A stretch of 64,000 nt of DNA from Streptomyces sp. ISL-10 (GCF_018614575.1 NZ_JAGGOJ010000003.1:248001-312000); one strand, 5' to 3'. Positions 10,909 to 19,854 are shown, counted from the stretch's first letter. The notes: a model not told the origin generated them from the sequence alone. Numbers and translations are program-made.

Positions 10909-11769
10909 TCAGAAGGGGTACCAGCGCACCTCGGGGGCGCCGTCGCGCAGGGACGCCACCCGGCGGCGGAACTCGTCGAGTGCCTCGGGGTTCGTGGGTG
11001 CGTGCTGGGCCACCCAGGCACAGCTTGCCGTCTCGCGCGCGCCGCGCAGCACCGCGCAGCCGTCCCACTCGCGCACATCCCAGCCGTAGGCCGCGGTGAA
11101 CGCGTCGTAGGCGGCCGGGTCGAGGCCGTAGCGGTCGCGGGACAGTGCCATGACCACCAGGTCGTGCTCGCGCAGATCGAAGGAGACGGTCTCCAGGTCG
11201 ACCAGCACCGGCCCGTCCGGGCCCACATGGACATTGCGGGGCAGTGCGTCGCCGTGGATGGGGCCGGGGGGCAGGTGGGGCGTGAGCGCTGCCGCCGCCT
11301 CGGCGTAGCCGTCCCGGCGTTCGCGCAGAAAGGCGGCGTCGGCGGAGTCGATCGAGTCCCCGGCGAGCCGCAGCCACCGCTCGACCCCGCCCAGCAGATC
11401 GCGGCGGGGCAGTGCGAAGGAAGGGGAACCCAGCGCATGGACACGGAGCAGCAACCGCGCGAGATCGGCCGGTTCAGCCGGGCGCACGGCAGCGGGCAGC
11501 CGGTGCCAGAGGGTGACCGGGTGGCCGTCGACGAGCCGGGGCGCCGACTCGGCGGCGCGCACCGCGGGGACACCTGCACCCGCCAGCCAGGAGGCCACCG
11601 CCAGCTCCCGCTCGGCGCGAGGCAGCAGTTCCGCGTCCCGGCCGACCTTGACCACGATGTCGCCGGCCGCGAAGACTGCGTTCTCGCCGAGGGCCAGGAG
11701 AGCGGCGTCCTGGGCGGCGGCCGCAAGCCCGGCCGCCGCCAGTAGGTCGCGTGCCTGTGCCTCGTCCAT
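10909..11769 (-). CDS. aminoglycoside phosphotransferase family kinase
   Basis: 286 residues. APH/choline-kinase fold: N-lobe with GENAVFAAGDIVVKVGRD (Lys for ATP) and, in the C-lobe, the Brenner motif GPIHGDALPRNVHVG followed by the metal-binding VLVDLE. The substrate may be a small metabolite or antibiotic; the family is too broad to say. Start ATG 11769 has GGGAGAG upstream; a longer frame starts 57 nt earlier but lacks homology. It stands alone on the minus strand, divergent from the sugar ABC genes with about 158 nt between starts. Confidence 0.82.
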   Translation of the reverse strand: MDEAQARDLLAAAGLAAAAQDAALLALGENAVFAAGDIVVKVGRDAELLPRAERELAVASWLAGAGVPAVRAAESAPRLVDGHPVTLWHRLPAAVRPAEPADLARLLLRVHALGSPSFALPRRDLLGGVERWLRLAGDSIDSADAAFLRERRDGYAEAAAALTPHLPPGPIHGDALPRNVHVGPDGPVLVDLETVSFDLREHDLVVMALSRDRYGLDPAAYDAFTAAYGWDVREWDGCAVLRGARETASCAWVAQHAPTNPEALDEFRRRVASLRDGAPEVRWYPF

Positions 11770-11927
11770 CGGTCTCTCCCAGCGCCGTGCCTGCCGCCTG
11801 TCCGGCAAAGTCTCGCATCGGCGCACGCTGTCTTGACGAGCCGACGACCCGTCAGCACGATGACGGAGCCGCCGGGGCGGCGGATCAGGACCCGGTCAGG
11901 GCCGGGCCGCCCGAAGGAGTCGACTAC

Positions 11928-12833
11928 GTGACATCGGCGACCGCAACGGCGCGGTCCGGGAGGAGACCGGCGTCAGGGGCCTGGTTCCTCGTCCTCCCCG
12001 CGCTGATCCCGATTCTGGTGCTGAGCGTCGGTCCGCTGCTCTACGGCATCGCGCTGGCCTTCACCGACGCACAGGCCGGCCGCACGGAGCCAACCGAGTG
12101 GGTCGGGACGCTCAACTTCCAGGACCTGCTGCACGACACGTTGTTCTGGGACTCGTTCCGCATCGGACTGCTGTGGGCGGTCGGCGTCACCGTTCCGCAG
12201 TTCCTTCTCGCACTCGGCCTCGCCCTGCTGCTCGATCAGCGGCTGCGGCTGCGCGGGCTCGCCCGCGCGCTCGCGATCATTCCGTGGGCGATGCCCGAGG
12301 TCGTCGTCGGCATCATGTGGCGGCTGGTCTACAACGCGGATGCCGGCATCCTCAACGAGACCGTCCGCGACCTGGGCCTCGGTGACGGCCGCGACTGGCT
12401 GACCGGCCTCGCCACCGCCCTGCCCGCCGTGGTCGTCGTGGGCATCTGGGCGGGCATGCCTCAGACCACGGTGGCACTGCTCGCCGGTCTCCAGAACACC
12501 CCGCACGAGCTCCACGAGGCCGCCGCACTGGACGGGGCGGGCGCCTGGCGCCGGTTCCGCACCGTCACATGGCCAGCGCTCAGACCCGTCGCCTTCGCTA
12601 TCACCGCGCTCAATTTCATCTGGAACTTCAACGCCTTCGCCCTGGTGTACGTGCTGACCAACGGCGGTCCGGGCGGACGGACCCGGCTGCCCATGCTCTT
12701 CGCCTATGAAGAGGCCTTCCGCTACGGCCAGTTCGGCTATGCGGCCGCCATGGGCTGCGTCATGGTCGCCGTCATCTCGGTGATGCTCGCCTTCTACCTG
12801 GTGGGCCGGCTCAAGGGAGGGGACGGGAAATGA
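11928..12833 (+). CDS. sugar ABC transporter permease (MalF type)
   Basis: 301 residues with about six transmembrane segments, the first at LVLPALIPILVLSVGPLLYG. The EAA loop that contacts the ATPase is clear: EAAALDGAGAWRRFRTVTWP. The TNGGPGGRT segment is typical of MalF/UgpA permeases of carbohydrate importers. Start GTG 11928 has GAAGGAG 8 nt upstream. It opens a three-gene unit with the second permease (4-nt overlap) and the binding lipoprotein. No ATPase gene is present, so it probably uses a shared one such as MsiK. The sugar is unknown. Confidence 0.92.
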   Translation: MTSATATARSGRRPASGAWFLVLPALIPILVLSVGPLLYGIALAFTDAQAGRTEPTEWVGTLNFQDLLHDTLFWDSFRIGLLWAVGVTVPQFLLALGLALLLDQRLRLRGLARALAIIPWAMPEVVVGIMWRLVYNADAGILNETVRDLGLGDGRDWLTGLATALPAVVVVGIWAGMPQTTVALLAGLQNTPHELHEAAALDGAGAWRRFRTVTWPALRPVAFAITALNFIWNFNAFALVYVLTNGGPGGRTRLPMLFAYEEAFRYGQFGYAAAMGCVMVAVISVMLAFYLVGRLKGGDGK

Positions 12834-13672
12834 GCGCGTTGCGCACCAGCAGGTCCGGCCGCGCCGGGCAGTACGTCGCGCTGTTCTGCTACTTGGTCTT
12901 CCTTGCCTTCCCGTTCCTGTGGCTGCTCTCCACCGCGTTCAAGCCGGCGCGGGAACTGGGCTCTCTGCACCCCACCTGGATACCGCAGGACCCGACTCTC
13001 CAGAACTTCCGGCAGGCCTTCGACGAACAGCCGCTCCTGCGGGCGGCGGGCAACAGTCTGTTCGCGGCCCTCGCCGCGGCATTGATAGCCGTCGTCATCG
13101 CCACGCCCATGGCTTATGTGATGGCCCGCCACCGCAGCAGACTGACCGCCGCGGCCACCGGCTGGGTCGTGGTCAGCCAGGCGTTCCCGTTCGTTCTGGT
13201 GATCATCCCGCTGTTCCTGATCCTGAAGAACCTGCACCTGGTCAACACCCTGTCCGGCTTGGTCATGGTCTATGTCGTCTGGTCGCTGCCGTTCGCGCTG
13301 TGGATGCTGGTCGGCTATGTGCGGGCGGTGCCGGGCGAGTTGGAGGAGGCCGCGGCCGTGGACGGCGCCGGGCGGCTGCGTACGCTCGTGTCGGTCACCG
13401 CGCCGCTGCTCGCACCGGGGATCGTCGCCACCGCGCTGTTCGCGTTCATCACGGCGTGGAACGAGTTTTTTTTCGCGCTCGTCCTGCTCAAGACCGCGGA
13501 GAAGCAGACCTTGCCGGTCGTTCTCACACACTTCCTCGGCGCGGAGGGCGTCGCCGATCTCGGGCCGCTCGCGGCGGCCGCGTTCCTCGCGACGCTTCCC
13601 TCACTCGTCATTTTCGCGATCATCCAGAAGCGGATCACAGGCGGCATGCTCGCCGGGGCGGTGAAGAACTGA
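12830..13672 (+). CDS. sugar ABC transporter permease (MalG type)
   Basis: 280 residues, six predicted membrane segments, with the EAA motif EAAAVDGAGRLRTLVSVTAP before the last two helices and a MalG-like end (FAIIQKRITGGMLAGAVKN). It forms the heterodimeric channel with the preceding permease. Start ATG 12830 overlaps the upstream stop by 4 nt (ATGA), a sign of translational coupling. The T-run in codons around 13467-13474 (eight T) is unusual at this GC level, but the frame reads through correctly. Confidence 0.92.
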   Translation: MSALRTSRSGRAGQYVALFCYLVFLAFPFLWLLSTAFKPARELGSLHPTWIPQDPTLQNFRQAFDEQPLLRAAGNSLFAALAAALIAVVIATPMAYVMARHRSRLTAAATGWVVVSQAFPFVLVIIPLFLILKNLHLVNTLSGLVMVYVVWSLPFALWMLVGYVRAVPGELEEAAAVDGAGRLRTLVSVTAPLLAPGIVATALFAFITAWNEFFFALVLLKTAEKQTLPVVLTHFLGAEGVADLGPLAAAAFLATLPSLVIFAIIQKRITGGMLAGAVKN

Positions 13673-14964
13673 TGCGCGCACGACTGCTGACGGCGGCCGC
13701 CACCGCTCTCGCCCTGCTCCTGACCGGCTGCGGCGGTGACGGCGACCGCCCCGACGGAAAAATCCAGCTCCGCTTCCAGTCCCTGGCCTGGCAGAAAGAG
13801 TCGGTCGACGCCAACAAGGAACTGGTGAAGGAGTGGAACGCGTCCCACCCGGACGTCCAGGTCGCATACGTCCAGGGCAGCTGGGACAGCGTGCACGATC
13901 AGCTGCTCACCTCGTTCGAGGGCGGCGAGGCGCCGGACATCATCCACGACGCCTCCGACGATCTCGCCGACTTCGCGTACGGCGGCTACCTCGCCGACCT
14001 GACCGACCTGCTCCCCGAGCGGCTCAAAGCCGACATCCCGCGGCAGAGCTGGCGGACGACGACCTTCGGCGAGGGCGTGTACGGCGTGCCGTTCCTCCAG
14101 GAGCCGCGCGTCCTCATCGCCAACAAGAAGGTGCTGCACGACGCCGGGGTCCGCGTCCCCACAGCCGGGCGGCCGTGGAGCTGGGAGGAGTTCCGGCAGG
14201 TCACCAAGGACCTGACCGAGCACATGGGGAAGGGAAAGTACGGCATCGCTTGGCCCCTGAAGGAACCGGTGTCCGTGACACTCAACCTCGGCCTGTCCAC
14301 GGGCGGTCAGCTCTTCCACCGCGGGGGCGACGGCAAGGTCACCATCGAGTTCACCGACGCCGACGCAGTGGTGCCCGGGACCGTCCGTGACCAGGTCAAC
14401 GTCGATGGGAGCGCCTCGCGCAGCACGCTGGGCGCGGGCGGTTCGGACGCCCTGCCCGGCTTCTTCGGCGGCAAGTACGCCATGGTGCCGCTGGGTTTCT
14501 CCTACCGGCAGCAGATAGTCCAGCAGGCTCCCGAGGGATTCGAGTGGACGGTCCTGCCCGCCCCCGCCGGCCCCGAGGGCCCGGCGCAGGGGGTGAGCCC
14601 GCAGACGTTGTCGATCGCCGAGGACAGCCCGCACAAGAGGGAGGCGGCGCAGTTCATCGACTTCATGCTCCAGCCGCAGAACATGGTGCGGCTGGCCAAG
14701 GGCGACTGGATGCTGCCGACTGGCACCGAGGCCCTCGGCGCCCCGGCCCTGCACACCGACAAGGACGGCTGGGCCGTGGGCGCCGCGCTCGCGCGGCATC
14801 TGCGGCCGGCTCCGGCGCAGTCGGTGCGCGGCTACCCGGAGTGGAAGGACAAGGTCGCGACGCCGGCGTACCAGGAGTTCTACAGCGGCGCGATCGACGT
14901 CGGCGAGCTGCGGAAACGGCTGGTCGATGACGGCAATTCGGTGCTGGCGCGCTATCAGCGCTGA
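13672..14964 (+). CDS. sugar-binding lipoprotein of ABC importer
   Basis: 430 residues. Lipoprotein signal peptide with lipobox LLTGC (Cys20), followed by a family 1 extracellular solute-binding fold: FQSLAWQKESVDANKELVKEWNASHP, GEAPDIIHDASDDLADFAYGGYLADLTDLLP, and a C-terminal YPEWKDKVATPAYQEFYSGAIDVGE. It captures the sugar outside the membrane and delivers it to the two permeases. The start overlaps the permease stop by 1 nt (TGATG). Third gene of the unit; having the binding protein last is less common in streptomycetes than having it first. The substrate cannot be named. Confidence 0.92.
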   Translation: MRARLLTAAATALALLLTGCGGDGDRPDGKIQLRFQSLAWQKESVDANKELVKEWNASHPDVQVAYVQGSWDSVHDQLLTSFEGGEAPDIIHDASDDLADFAYGGYLADLTDLLPERLKADIPRQSWRTTTFGEGVYGVPFLQEPRVLIANKKVLHDAGVRVPTAGRPWSWEEFRQVTKDLTEHMGKGKYGIAWPLKEPVSVTLNLGLSTGGQLFHRGGDGKVTIEFTDADAVVPGTVRDQVNVDGSASRSTLGAGGSDALPGFFGGKYAMVPLGFSYRQQIVQQAPEGFEWTVLPAPAGPEGPAQGVSPQTLSIAEDSPHKREAAQFIDFMLQPQNMVRLAKGDWMLPTGTEALGAPALHTDKDGWAVGAALARHLRPAPAQSVRGYPEWKDKVATPAYQEFYSGAIDVGELRKRLVDDGNSVLARYQR

Positions 14965-15526
14965 CGGTGGTGTGCCCGGTGCCCGGTGCCCGGTGCCGGC
15001 CTCCCGGGTGCGGACCGGATGCTTCGTCCGGGTCGCGCCCCCGGGCCCCGGCCGTCACCTGCCCGAATTCGGCGCGTCTCGTACGCCCGCAAGCGCCGCG
15101 GCGACTACGGCCGTTGGTCACAACTCACCGTTGCCCACTGACCGCAGTGGCGCGGGTGCCTGCTCGACGGGGCGCGACGCGAGGAGTTCCGCCCTGTGCC
15201 GCGCGTCGGCACCGGCATCGTTCGCATCGAACGACGTACGTGGCAGCTGCCGGCACCTGGCGTTGGGTGCGTACCGCCGGCACCTGGCGATGCGGCGCGT
15301 ACCGCCGGCCGTCGAAACGGGCTTCCGCGGCGCGGCGGTTCTCTGTACGCCTTGCTGTGCGACGACGGTCACCCGGTGCGCCGGCTGAATGCGGCGTTCC
15401 GGGGCGGGCCTTGACCGGTCGGCGGTCATGGCCTGGTGGCGGCCTTCGTCGCGCCCGGGCAGTGGCTCCGGTTGTAAGGGGTGCTGCACCGAGCTGCGGG
15501 TGGGGGGCGCACGCGCCCGTAAATAA
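14965..15526. repeat. intergenic region with short tandem repeats
   Basis: Holds GCCCGGT repeated three times (14974-14994) directly after the lipoprotein stop. A further pair of 27-28-bp units starts at 15249 and 15276 (shared cores GCCGGCACCTGGCG and GCGTACC). No credible ORF in the about 560 nt. GC-rich with no clear terminator. Confidence 0.6.
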
Positions 15527-15555
15527 TTGCACGAGACGTCTCGTCTCGTTATGGT
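15527..15555 (+). promoter_or_regulatory. promoter with palindromic operator, glycosyltransferase gene
   Basis: TTGCAC at 15527-15532 and TATGGT at 15550-15555 are separated by exactly 17 nt. The spacer contains a perfect 14-bp palindrome ACGAGACGTCTCGT (15531-15544), placed where a bound repressor would block RNA polymerase. The surrounding sequence is unusually AT-rich for the genome. The -10 ends 7 nt before ATG 15563, so the transcript is probably leaderless. Confidence 0.7.
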
Positions 15556-15562
15556 GGAAGGC

Positions 15563-16762
15563 ATGACGCAGACGACAGACCGCGCCCATATCGCCATGTT
15601 CTCCATCGCGGCCCCCGGGCACGTGAACCCGAGTCTCGAAGTGATCCGGGAGCTCGTGGCCAGGGGCCACCGCGTCAGTTACGCGATCCCCGCCTCCTTC
15701 GCGGACAGGGTCGCGGCCACCGGTGCCGAACCGGTCGTCTACACCTCGACTCTGCCGACGGGGGACGATCCGGACGCCTGGGGCACCGAACTGATCGACA
15801 ACATCGAGCCGTTCCTGACTGACGCCGTCCAGGCGCTGCCGCAGCTGGCCGAGGCGTTCGCCGGTGACGAGCCGGACCTCGTCATCCACGACATCACCTC
15901 GTACCCGGCGATCGTGCTCGCCCACCGGTGGGGCGTCCCCGCCGTCTCCCTCTCTCCCAACCTGGTCGCGTGGGAGGGGTACGAGGAGGAAGTCGCCGAG
16001 TCCATGACCGCCGATCTGCGCGCGTCCGAGCGCGGCAAGGCGTACTACGCCCGCTTCTCGGCCTGGCTGGCGGAGAACGGGATCACGACGCACCCGGACC
16101 GGTTCGTCGGCCGCCCGCGCCGCAGCATCGTCCTGATCCCGCGCGCCCTCCAGCCGAACGCCGACCGGGTCGAGGAGTCCGTGTACTCCTTCGTCGGCGC
16201 GTGCCAGGGCGACCGCGGGGACCAGGGGGAGTGGCAGCGGCCGGAAGGTGCCCAAAGGGTCGTGCTGGTGTCACTGGGGTCGACGTTCACCAAGCAGCCG
16301 GCGTTCTACCGGGAATGCGTGAAGGCTTTCGGCGGGCTGCCCGGCTGGCACCTGGTGCTCCAGATCGGCAGGCATGTCTCGCCGGCGGAGCTCGGCGAGC
16401 TGCCGTCGAACGTGGAGGTCCACGACTGGGTGCCGCAGCTGTCGGTGCTGCGCCAGGCGGACGCGTTCGTCACGCATGCCGGGGCGGGCGGCAGCCAGGA
16501 GGGCCTTGCGACGGCCACCCCGATGGTCGCGGTCCCGCAGGCGGTGGACCAGTTCGGCAACGCGGACATGCTGGTGGGACTGGGGGTGGCAAGCCGCCTG
16601 TCGACGGAGGAGGCGACGGCGCACGACCTGCGGGAGGCGGTGCTGTCGCTGGTGTCGGACGGCGAGGTGTCGGCCCGACTGGCCCGGATCCAGGAGGAGA
16701 TGTCCCACGAGGGCGGGACGGGGAGGGCGGCGGATCTGATCGAGGCGGAGCTGGTGGCGTGA
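15563..16762 (+). CDS. mgt: macrolide-inactivating glycosyltransferase (Mgt/OleD type)
   Basis: 399 residues, GT1 family, GT-B fold. It transfers a sugar from a UDP-sugar to the 2'-OH of macrolides, inactivating them. N-domain: [19 protein letters not shown] with catalytic His20, then [15 protein letters not shown]-domain: [37 protein letters not shown], and the nucleotide-sugar motif [20 protein letters not shown] followed by [19 protein letters not shown]. Length matches OleD/Mgt. ATG 15563 is chosen because the promoter places the transcript start there; ATG 15551 in frame would lie inside the -10. The operator suggests induction by a ligand. No regulator gene is adjacent. Confidence 0.93.
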   Translation: MTQTTDRAHIAMFSIAAPGHVNPSLEVIRELVARGHRVSYAIPASFADRVAATGAEPVVYTSTLPTGDDPDAWGTELIDNIEPFLTDAVQALPQLAEAFAGDEPDLVIHDITSYPAIVLAHRWGVPAVSLSPNLVAWEGYEEEVAESMTADLRASERGKAYYARFSAWLAENGITTHPDRFVGRPRRSIVLIPRALQPNADRVEESVYSFVGACQGDRGDQGEWQRPEGAQRVVLVSLGSTFTKQPAFYRECVKAFGGLPGWHLVLQIGRHVSPAELGELPSNVEVHDWVPQLSVLRQADAFVTHAGAGGSQEGLATATPMVAVPQAVDQFGNADMLVGLGVASRLSTEEATAHDLREAVLSLVSDGEVSARLARIQEEMSHEGGTGRAADLIEAELVA

Positions 16763-16807
16763 GGGGGTTTCCCCTCCCCGCCCTTTCCGAACCGGAGGCG
16801 CAGCCCC

Positions 16808-17005
16808 CGTGCCCCGGCGTCTCGTTCGCCGGTGGGTTGTGTGTCGGGTGGGGGCGCTGCTCTTGGCTCGGTGTCGTGCCGGAGCTCCGGATTCCGTGCC
16901 CCGGTGCCTCGTTCGTCGGCGGGGTTGTGTTCGGTGGGGCGCTGCTTTCGGCTCGGCGTCCTGCCGAGGGTCCGGTCTCCGTGCCCCGACGCCTCCATCG
17001 CCGAC
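16808..17005. repeat. degenerate 86-bp tandem repeat
   Basis: Units starting CGTGCCCCGG at 16808, CGTGCCCCGG at 16895 and CGTGCCCCGA at 16980 (periods 87 and 85), the last one partial. Shared blocks include CTCGTTCG, GGTTGTGT and GGCTCGG. It lies just 3' of the glycosyltransferase and 3' of the truncated MMPL gene. The rest of the gap to 17164 holds nothing recognisable. Confidence 0.75.
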
Positions 17006-17164
17006 AGAAGTTGACCTCGGTCGGCCGCCGCTCTCGGGCCCGGGCTCGGGCGGTCTTCCGCGCCCCCCGGCGCCCCCGGCGTCCCCCCTCGTCCCCCACG
17101 TCGGCGCGCTGGAGTCGCCCCGGGACGTGAGGCGTAGGCGGGGGATCCCCCGCCTACGGCCCGG

Positions 17165-17542
17165 CTACGCGCTCACCCGCTCCGGCTCGCGCGGGCCCGG
17201 CACATCCTCTTCACGGGTGCCGTCGACCGCTTTCATCACCTCGTCCACGGCCGTGCGGAAGGCGGGGTCCGTCGCCTTGACCGAGCCGTCCCGGGCCTGG
17301 AGGAGCACGGTCTCGCCCGCCGTCTCGTCGATGCCGGCCTCCTCGGCGATGCGGGCCGCCTGAGTCGTCTCGCCCGACAGCTGCTCGCTGTCCTTGAGTT
17401 CGGCCCGGCCCGTGGCCGATCCCGTGACCATGGCCGGCAGGACGAACAGCACCCAGATCCCCTCGGCTGCCCAGCGGTGCCGAGCGCTCCAGCCGCCCGC
17501 CCGCGCGGCTATCCCTAGCGGACCTCCTCCGGCTCTCCCCAT
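17165..17542 (-). pseudogene. N-terminal remnant of an MMPL transporter
   Basis: 125 codons from ATG 17542 (GAGGGAG 12 nt upstream). The first about 105 residues are a standard start of a streptomycete MMPL-family exporter: MGRAGGGPLGIAARAGG, the first membrane helix GIWVLFVLPAMVTGSA, then ELKDSEQLSGETTQAARIAE and TDPAFRTAVDEVMKAVDGT. After VDGT the match ends abruptly with REEDVPGPREPERVSA and a stop. MMPL transporters have about 700 or more residues and 11-12 helices, so more than 80 percent is gone. The missing part is replaced by the tandem-repeat region, which suggests a deletion. Confidence 0.8.
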
Positions 17543-17919
17543 AACTTTTACACTCCCTCGTGCTTCGCTCCACAAATAGCGGCGGCCCGCCGCCGTTTCC
17601 GTTTCGAAGCCAAGGGCGTAATCAGGTCGACTCGTCCTGCCGGCCGACGACTGCGAACGGCAATTCCTTCCTCCTTCGGAAGGGGGCACATCCCCGACAT
17701 AGGAGATGGAAGCCCCTTACATCCGTGGGGAGTTGGGGTCCGCGTCCGACTTGTGAGGCCCTGGCCGATTTCTTATTGCGAAACCTTGTTGAGTAAGTCA
17801 CAGGTACATGAAGGTCTTGATCTGAGCGTGTCAATCGGTCAGGGTTTCGAGCCAGCCCCCGGAGAATTTCCGTCCGCGGGCCAATCCCCCCACAAATGAT
17901 GACGAGGAGACCCCTCTTC
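17543..17919 (+). promoter_or_regulatory. long upstream region of the subtilase gene
   Basis: About 375 nt, clearly lower in GC than its surroundings from about 17560 to 17840. It is shared by the divergent MMPL remnant and the subtilase gene. It includes TTGCGA (17776) and other AT-rich hexamers, but no -35/-10 pair that I would assign. A long regulated 5' region is plausible. Confidence 0.35.
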
Positions 17920-19119
17920 ATGGCAACTCACAAGCGCTCCCACCGGATGAAGCTCACCGCGGCCATCACGGCCGTCGCGGCGGCAGCCGGAGTCACGCTT
18001 CTCAACACGACCTTCGCCGGCGCCGCGGCGCCCGCCGAGGGCAAGATCTACGGCGCGAACGCCGAAGGCGCCGTCGCAGGCAGCTACATCGTGATGCTCG
18101 ACCAGAAGGCCGACAAGAAGGAGCTGGCCTCGGAGTACGGCGGCAAGCTGCGGCGCAACTACAGCTCCGCCATCAACGGCTTCTCCGCCAGCGGCCTTTC
18201 GGAGACCGAGGCCAAGCGCCTCGCCGCCGACCCGGCCGTCGCCAAGGTCGTGCAGAACAAGAAGTTCACGATCAACGCCACCCAGGACAACCCGCCGTCC
18301 TGGGGCCTGGACCGCGTCGACCAGGCCGACACCGCCGGGGACAGCAAGTACACCTACCCCGACACCGCCGGCGAAGGCGTCACGGCGTATGTGATCGACA
18401 CCGGAGTCCGCATCTCGCACAAGGACTTCGAGGGCCGCGCCACCCACGGCTTCGACGCCGTCGACAACGACGACTCCGCCGACGACGGCAACGGCCACGG
18501 CACCCACGTCGCCGGCACCATAGCCGGTGCCGCGCACGGTGTCGCCAAGAAGGCGAAGATCGTCGCGGTGCGGGTGCTCGACGACAACGGCTCCGGCACC
18601 ACGGAGCAGGTCGTCGCGGGCATCGACTGGGTCACCCAGAACCACCAGGGTCCCTCCGTCGCCAACATGAGCCTCGGCGGCGGCGCCGACGAGGCGCTCG
18701 ACGAGGCGGTCCGCAAGGCGATCACCGCCGGTGTCACCTTCGGTGTCGCGGCGGGCAACGAGTCCAGCGACGCGAGCCAGGGCTCCCCGGCCCGCGTCCA
18801 GGAGGCCCTCACGGTCGCCTCGTCCACGAAGGACGACACCCAGTCGGACTTCTCCAACTTCGGCGAGATCGTGGACATCTACGCTCCGGGCTCGGACATC
18901 ACGTCGGCCTGGAACGACAGCGACGAGGGCACCAAGACCATCTCCGGCACCTCCATGGCGACCCCTCACGTCGTCGGCGCCGCCGCGGTCTACCTCGCCG
19001 GACACCAGGACGCCACCCCGGCGGACGTCGCGAAGGCGCTCACCGACGGCGCCACGGCCGACAAGATCACCAACCCGTCCGCGGGCACGCCGAACAAGCT
19101 GCTCAAGGTCGTCGAGTGA
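17920..19119 (+). CDS. secreted S8 family serine protease (subtilase)
   Basis: 399 residues. Signal peptide about 1-37 (basic MATHKRSHRMK, hydrophobic AAAAGVTLL, cleavage after AGAAA), then an I9-type inhibitory prodomain (YIVMLDQKADKKELA to NKKFTINAT, about 55-117), then the S8 catalytic domain: Asp160 in AYVIDTGVRISHKDF, His193 in NGHGTHVAGTIAG, oxyanion Asn280 in AAGNES and Ser345 in SGTSMATPHVVGAA. Proteinase K-like subgroup. It ends soon after the catalytic domain. Start ATG 17920 follows GAGGAGA at 9 nt. An SSI-type inhibitor is encoded at 45 kb, but it is not linked. Confidence 0.95.
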   Translation: MATHKRSHRMKLTAAITAVAAAAGVTLLNTTFAGAAAPAEGKIYGANAEGAVAGSYIVMLDQKADKKELASEYGGKLRRNYSSAINGFSASGLSETEAKRLAADPAVAKVVQNKKFTINATQDNPPSWGLDRVDQADTAGDSKYTYPDTAGEGVTAYVIDTGVRISHKDFEGRATHGFDAVDNDDSADDGNGHGTHVAGTIAGAAHGVAKKAKIVAVRVLDDNGSGTTEQVVAGIDWVTQNHQGPSVANMSLGGGADEALDEAVRKAITAGVTFGVAAGNESSDASQGSPARVQEALTVASSTKDDTQSDFSNFGEIVDIYAPGSDITSAWNDSDEGTKTISGTSMATPHVVGAAAVYLAGHQDATPADVAKALTDGATADKITNPSAGTPNKLLKVVE

Positions 19120-19124
19120 CCAAA

Positions 19125-19161
19125 GGCCCTGTCTCCCGTCGACCATGACGTGAGCAGGGCC
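19125..19161 (+). terminator. putative terminator after the subtilase
   Basis: GGCCCTG (19125-19131) can pair with CAGGGCC (19155-19161), a 7-bp GC stem with a long loop, 5 nt after the stop codon. No U-run follows, as is usual in Streptomyces. Confidence 0.4.
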
Positions 19162-19288
19162 CCAAGGGGTGTCGTCCGGGCCGGCCGTTCCACGGCCCCC
19201 GAGCGGCACCCCTGCGGCGCGCCCGCCGTGAGCCGGCGGCCGCCGTGCTCTCCCCCACGGGGCGCGGCGGCCGCCTTATCGTGTGCGC

Positions 19289-19309
19289 ATGACGAAGGTG
19301 CGCACATGA
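19289..19309 (+). CDS. possible six-codon upstream ORF
   Basis: ATG 19289 reads MTKVRT and stops at TGA 19307-19309, which overlaps the ATG of the next gene (ATGA). Its first nine bases ATGACGAAG are identical to the start of the downstream gene, so the start region looks duplicated. A TATCGT hexamer (19277-19282) ends 6 nt before this ATG, so a transcript could start on it. It may couple translation of the DUF1697 gene or simply be a duplicated start. Confidence 0.35.
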   Translation: MTKVRT

Positions 19310-19854
19310 CGAAGAGGTACGCGGCGCTGCTGCGCGGAATCAACGTGGGTGGCAGCAAGAAGGTCCCCATGGCCCAACTCCGCGCGGTTCTGGAGGATCT
19401 GGGACACCGTGACGTCAGCACCTATCTGCAGAGCGGCAACGCGGTCTTCGCCGGCCCGGCGCGTGACCAGCAGGCGCTCGCGGCCGGGATCGAGGCGGCC
19501 CTGGAGAAGACCTTCGGCTTCCGTGTCGACACCCTGGTGCGCGACGGCGCCTACCTGCGGGCGATCGCCGATGCCTGCCCCTTCCCCGCGCCCGCGCTGC
19601 CGGGCAGGCAACTGCACGTGATCTTCCTCTCCGAGCCGATCGCGCCGGAGCGGCTGGCGTCCGTCGATGTAGCGGCCCACCTGCCGGAGGAGTTCCGGCT
19701 CGGGGACCGGGCCATCTACCTGTACACACCGGGCGGCCTCGGCCGCTCGAAGCTCGCCGCCACCCTGGCGCGACCCCGGCTGCTGGAGGGTGTGGTCGCC
19801 ACCACCCGCAATTGGAACACCGTCCTCGAACTGGTGGAGAAGACCCGTGACTGA
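19306..19854 (+). CDS. DUF1697 domain protein
   Basis: 182 residues with the DUF1697 signature from the first residues: YAALLRGINVGGSKKVPMAQLR, LEDLGHRDVSTYLQSGNAVF, and near the C terminus GRSKLAATLARPRL and TTRNWNTVLEL. These are small alpha/beta proteins of unknown biochemical role. Start ATG 19306 lacks a good Shine-Dalgarno sequence; translation may depend on the short upstream ORF ending in the same ATGA. It overlaps the next gene by 8 nt, so the two are co-transcribed. Confidence 0.9.
   Translation: MTKRYAALLRGINVGGSKKVPMAQLRAVLEDLGHRDVSTYLQSGNAVFAGPARDQQALAAGIEAALEKTFGFRVDTLVRDGAYLRAIADACPFPAPALPGRQLHVIFLSEPIAPERLASVDVAAHLPEEFRLGDRAIYLYTPGGLGRSKLAATLARPRLLEGVVATTRNWNTVLELVEKTRD

Noticed and set aside
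10542..11858. 438-codon minus-strand frame through the 98-bp repeats
   Set aside because: Low-complexity Arg/Pro/Thr translation; the aminoglycoside-phosphotransferase frame explains 10909-11769 and the repeats explain the rest.
13467..13474. Run of eight T as a possible frameshift site in the second permease gene
   Set aside because: The frame reads through into a normal MalG C terminus, so no frameshift is needed.
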